NCBI GenBank assembly: GCA_003223295.1
Contig: QHYM01000100.1
Coordinates: forward strand, 48,510-112,509
Source of the DNA: Acidobacteriota bacterium
GTDB lineage: Bacteria; Acidobacteriota; Terriglobia; Acidiferrales; UBA7541
Reading direction: 5' to 3'
DNA: 64,000 bases
Positions 63,068 through 64,000 of this stretch are shown piece by piece (position 1 is the first letter of the stretch; the number at the start of each line of letters is the position of its first letter). Both the position numbers and the translations under genes were made by a program. The notes under the pieces were generated by a model that did no database searches, was not told the DNA's origin, and saw only the letters and a program-made list of their open reading frames with translations.

Positions 63068-64000
63068 ATGCTCACCCCATCGCTCCGCCCTAGTCGCTTT
63101 ATCCTCTTGGCCCTCGCTGTCTCGTTTTCAATTGCAAGCGACTTTACACAGGACAACCCCAACCGCCCGCCTTGGGCTCAGAAATCCAGGGCCCAGAAGT
63201 CCAAGACCGCATCGAATTCCTCGTCTGGCTCGAACTCCACCACAACTGCTTCTGCGCCTAGCGCTCCTCCCGATGGCGAACTCGGAAAAATCGTTCAGCC
63301 CACGCCTGACCCGGCCAAAGAGGAGCCTCAGGATCCCGCGTCTCAACGGGACCGCATCCGCGTCAACGTTAATCTCGTTACCGTTCTCGTCAGCGTTCTT
63401 GACGAGCACAATCGCCCTGCTCCCGACCTGCCTCGCGAAGCTTTTCAGCTTTTCGATGAAGGCAACGAACAAAAAATCGACATCTTCGAGCCAGAAACTT
63501 CCCAGCCACTCGACCTGGCCCTGATGATCGATGCTAGCCTCAGCGCGCACAAAGAAATCACCTTTGAGCAGGAGGCCGCCGCCCATTTCATCCGCCAGGT
63601 CATACGGCCCGGTGATCGCTTGTCCGTTTTTTCCTTCGATGAGGACGTCTCTCAGCGCGCGGCGTTTTCCGATAATGTCGTTGCCCTCCAGGACGCGGTA
63701 CGAAAAATTCCAAATGGCGCGGGGACTTCTATTTACGACGCCGTGCTCCTCGGCTCCCGTTCGCTGGCCCATCGCGGGGACGACCGCCGTCGCGTCATCA
63801 TCCTGGTCACGGACGCCGGGGAAACCACCAGCCATTACGACTTCGACGCCGCTCGCCGGGAAGCGGTCAGCTCCAACGTGCTTCTGTACACCATCGTCAT
63901 CCGGCCTGTGAAAAATGAAAACGGCCGCAACACTGCCGGCGAGCACGCCCTCGAAACCATGACCGACACCACCGGCGGCGCCATGTTTTATCCGGACACT
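63068..64000 (+). CDS. VWFA-related secreted protein (3' end outside window)
   Basis: At least 311 residues; the frame is open from ATG 63068 to the window end and is missing from the ORF track because it has no stop. Signal-like N-terminus (FILLALAVSFSIASDF), a Ser/Pro/Thr-rich linker, a beta-strand region (RIRVNVNLVTVLVSVLDEHNRPAPDL) and a von Willebrand A domain with MIDAS residues DASLS, GAGTSIYDAV and ILVTDAGE. Matches the acidobacterial VWFA-related type. Function unknown. Confidence 0.88.
   Translation, partial: MLTPSLRPSRFILLALAVSFSIASDFTQDNPNRPPWAQKSRAQKSKTASNSSSGSNSTTTASAPSAPPDGELGKIVQPTPDPAKEEPQDPASQRDRIRVNVNLVTVLVSVLDEHNRPAPDLPREAFQLFDEGNEQKIDIFEPETSQPLDLALMIDASLSAHKEITFEQEAAAHFIRQVIRPGDRLSVFSFDEDVSQRAAFSDNVVALQDAVRKIPNGAGTSIYDAVLLGSRSLAHRGDDRRRVIILVTDAGETTSHYDFDAARREAVSSNVLLYTIVIRPVKNENGRNTAGEHALETMTDTTGGAMFYPDT

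Overview
The window reads as a contiguous piece of a chromosome from a member of the Acidobacteriota (Koribacter/Sulfotelmatobacter-like). No taxonomic search was possible. The assignment rests on several gene types typical of that phylum: a VWFA-related secreted protein, an orphan MacB/FtsX-type ABC permease of the ADOP class, a TonB-dependent receptor with an N-terminal carboxypeptidase-regulatory-like domain, secreted TPR and DinB-family proteins, and GC-rich coding DNA with small hairpin repeats between genes. Nearly all genes are ordinary chromosomal genes. There is no prophage, CRISPR array, intact insertion sequence or rRNA operon.

Layout. 1-6400: 3' end of miaA, hflX, a small membrane protein, a 540-base non-coding stretch, pgsA overlapping an AMMECR1-domain gene, a secreted protein on the minus strand, and a fused aroD-aroE. 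6400-11200: trpE-trpG on plus and trpD on minus, separated by a secreted M20 peptidase. 11300-18400: sucC-sucD, ndk, a DUF2905 protein, an NTF2-like secreted protein, a divergent MerR regulator/double-cysteine protein pair with a recognisable MerR-type promoter, a truncated carboxypeptidase-regulatory-like protein, and xseA. 18400-31400: TPR protein, lepA, orphan ABC permease, MFS transporter plus carbamoylase-type amidohydrolase, methyltransferase, DinB protein, and a large TPR-GAF-degenerate-GGDEF protein. 31500-35650: thiolase, 3-hydroxyacyl-CoA dehydrogenase and enoyl-CoA hydratase (acetyl-CoA to crotonyl-CoA, or the reverse), then ribH-nusB. 35780-44060: a secreted protein made of 21-residue charged repeats, then a long minus-strand run: coaD, aspartate-type aminotransferase, manA, manC, a decaying VapBC pair, a phosphomannomutase/phosphoglucomutase, a cupin and a PhzF-like protein. 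manA, manC and the mutase give a complete route from fructose-6-phosphate to GDP-mannose.

44270-54100: GH20 hexosaminidase, a purple-acid-phosphatase-like enzyme, then a complete ISC iron-sulfur assembly locus in the order rrf2/iscR - iscS - unknown 100-residue ORF - iscU - iscA - hscB - hscA - fdx - iscX. A consensus IscR type-1 core (GACT-RWWW-YAGTC) lies upstream and a strongly structured intergenic element separates iscU from iscA. 54230-64000: tRNA-Glu(TTC), a PH-domain membrane protein, TonB-dependent receptor, a stand-alone ketoacyl synthase III-like enzyme, an ECF sigma factor with its zinc-finger anti-sigma factor and a secreted partner, a TIGR01777-type epimerase, moaD-moaE, and the 5' part of a VWFA-related protein running off the end.

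The most interesting signals are the unknown gene embedded between iscS and iscU together with the IscR-like box, the MerR operator with a 19-bp spacer in front of the double-cysteine protein, the VapBC pair in which the antitoxin carries a single-base frameshift and the toxin lacks its first catalytic aspartate, and the 63-bp-period repeat gene. All functional statements are from reading the sequence and knowledge of families; no database search was run.
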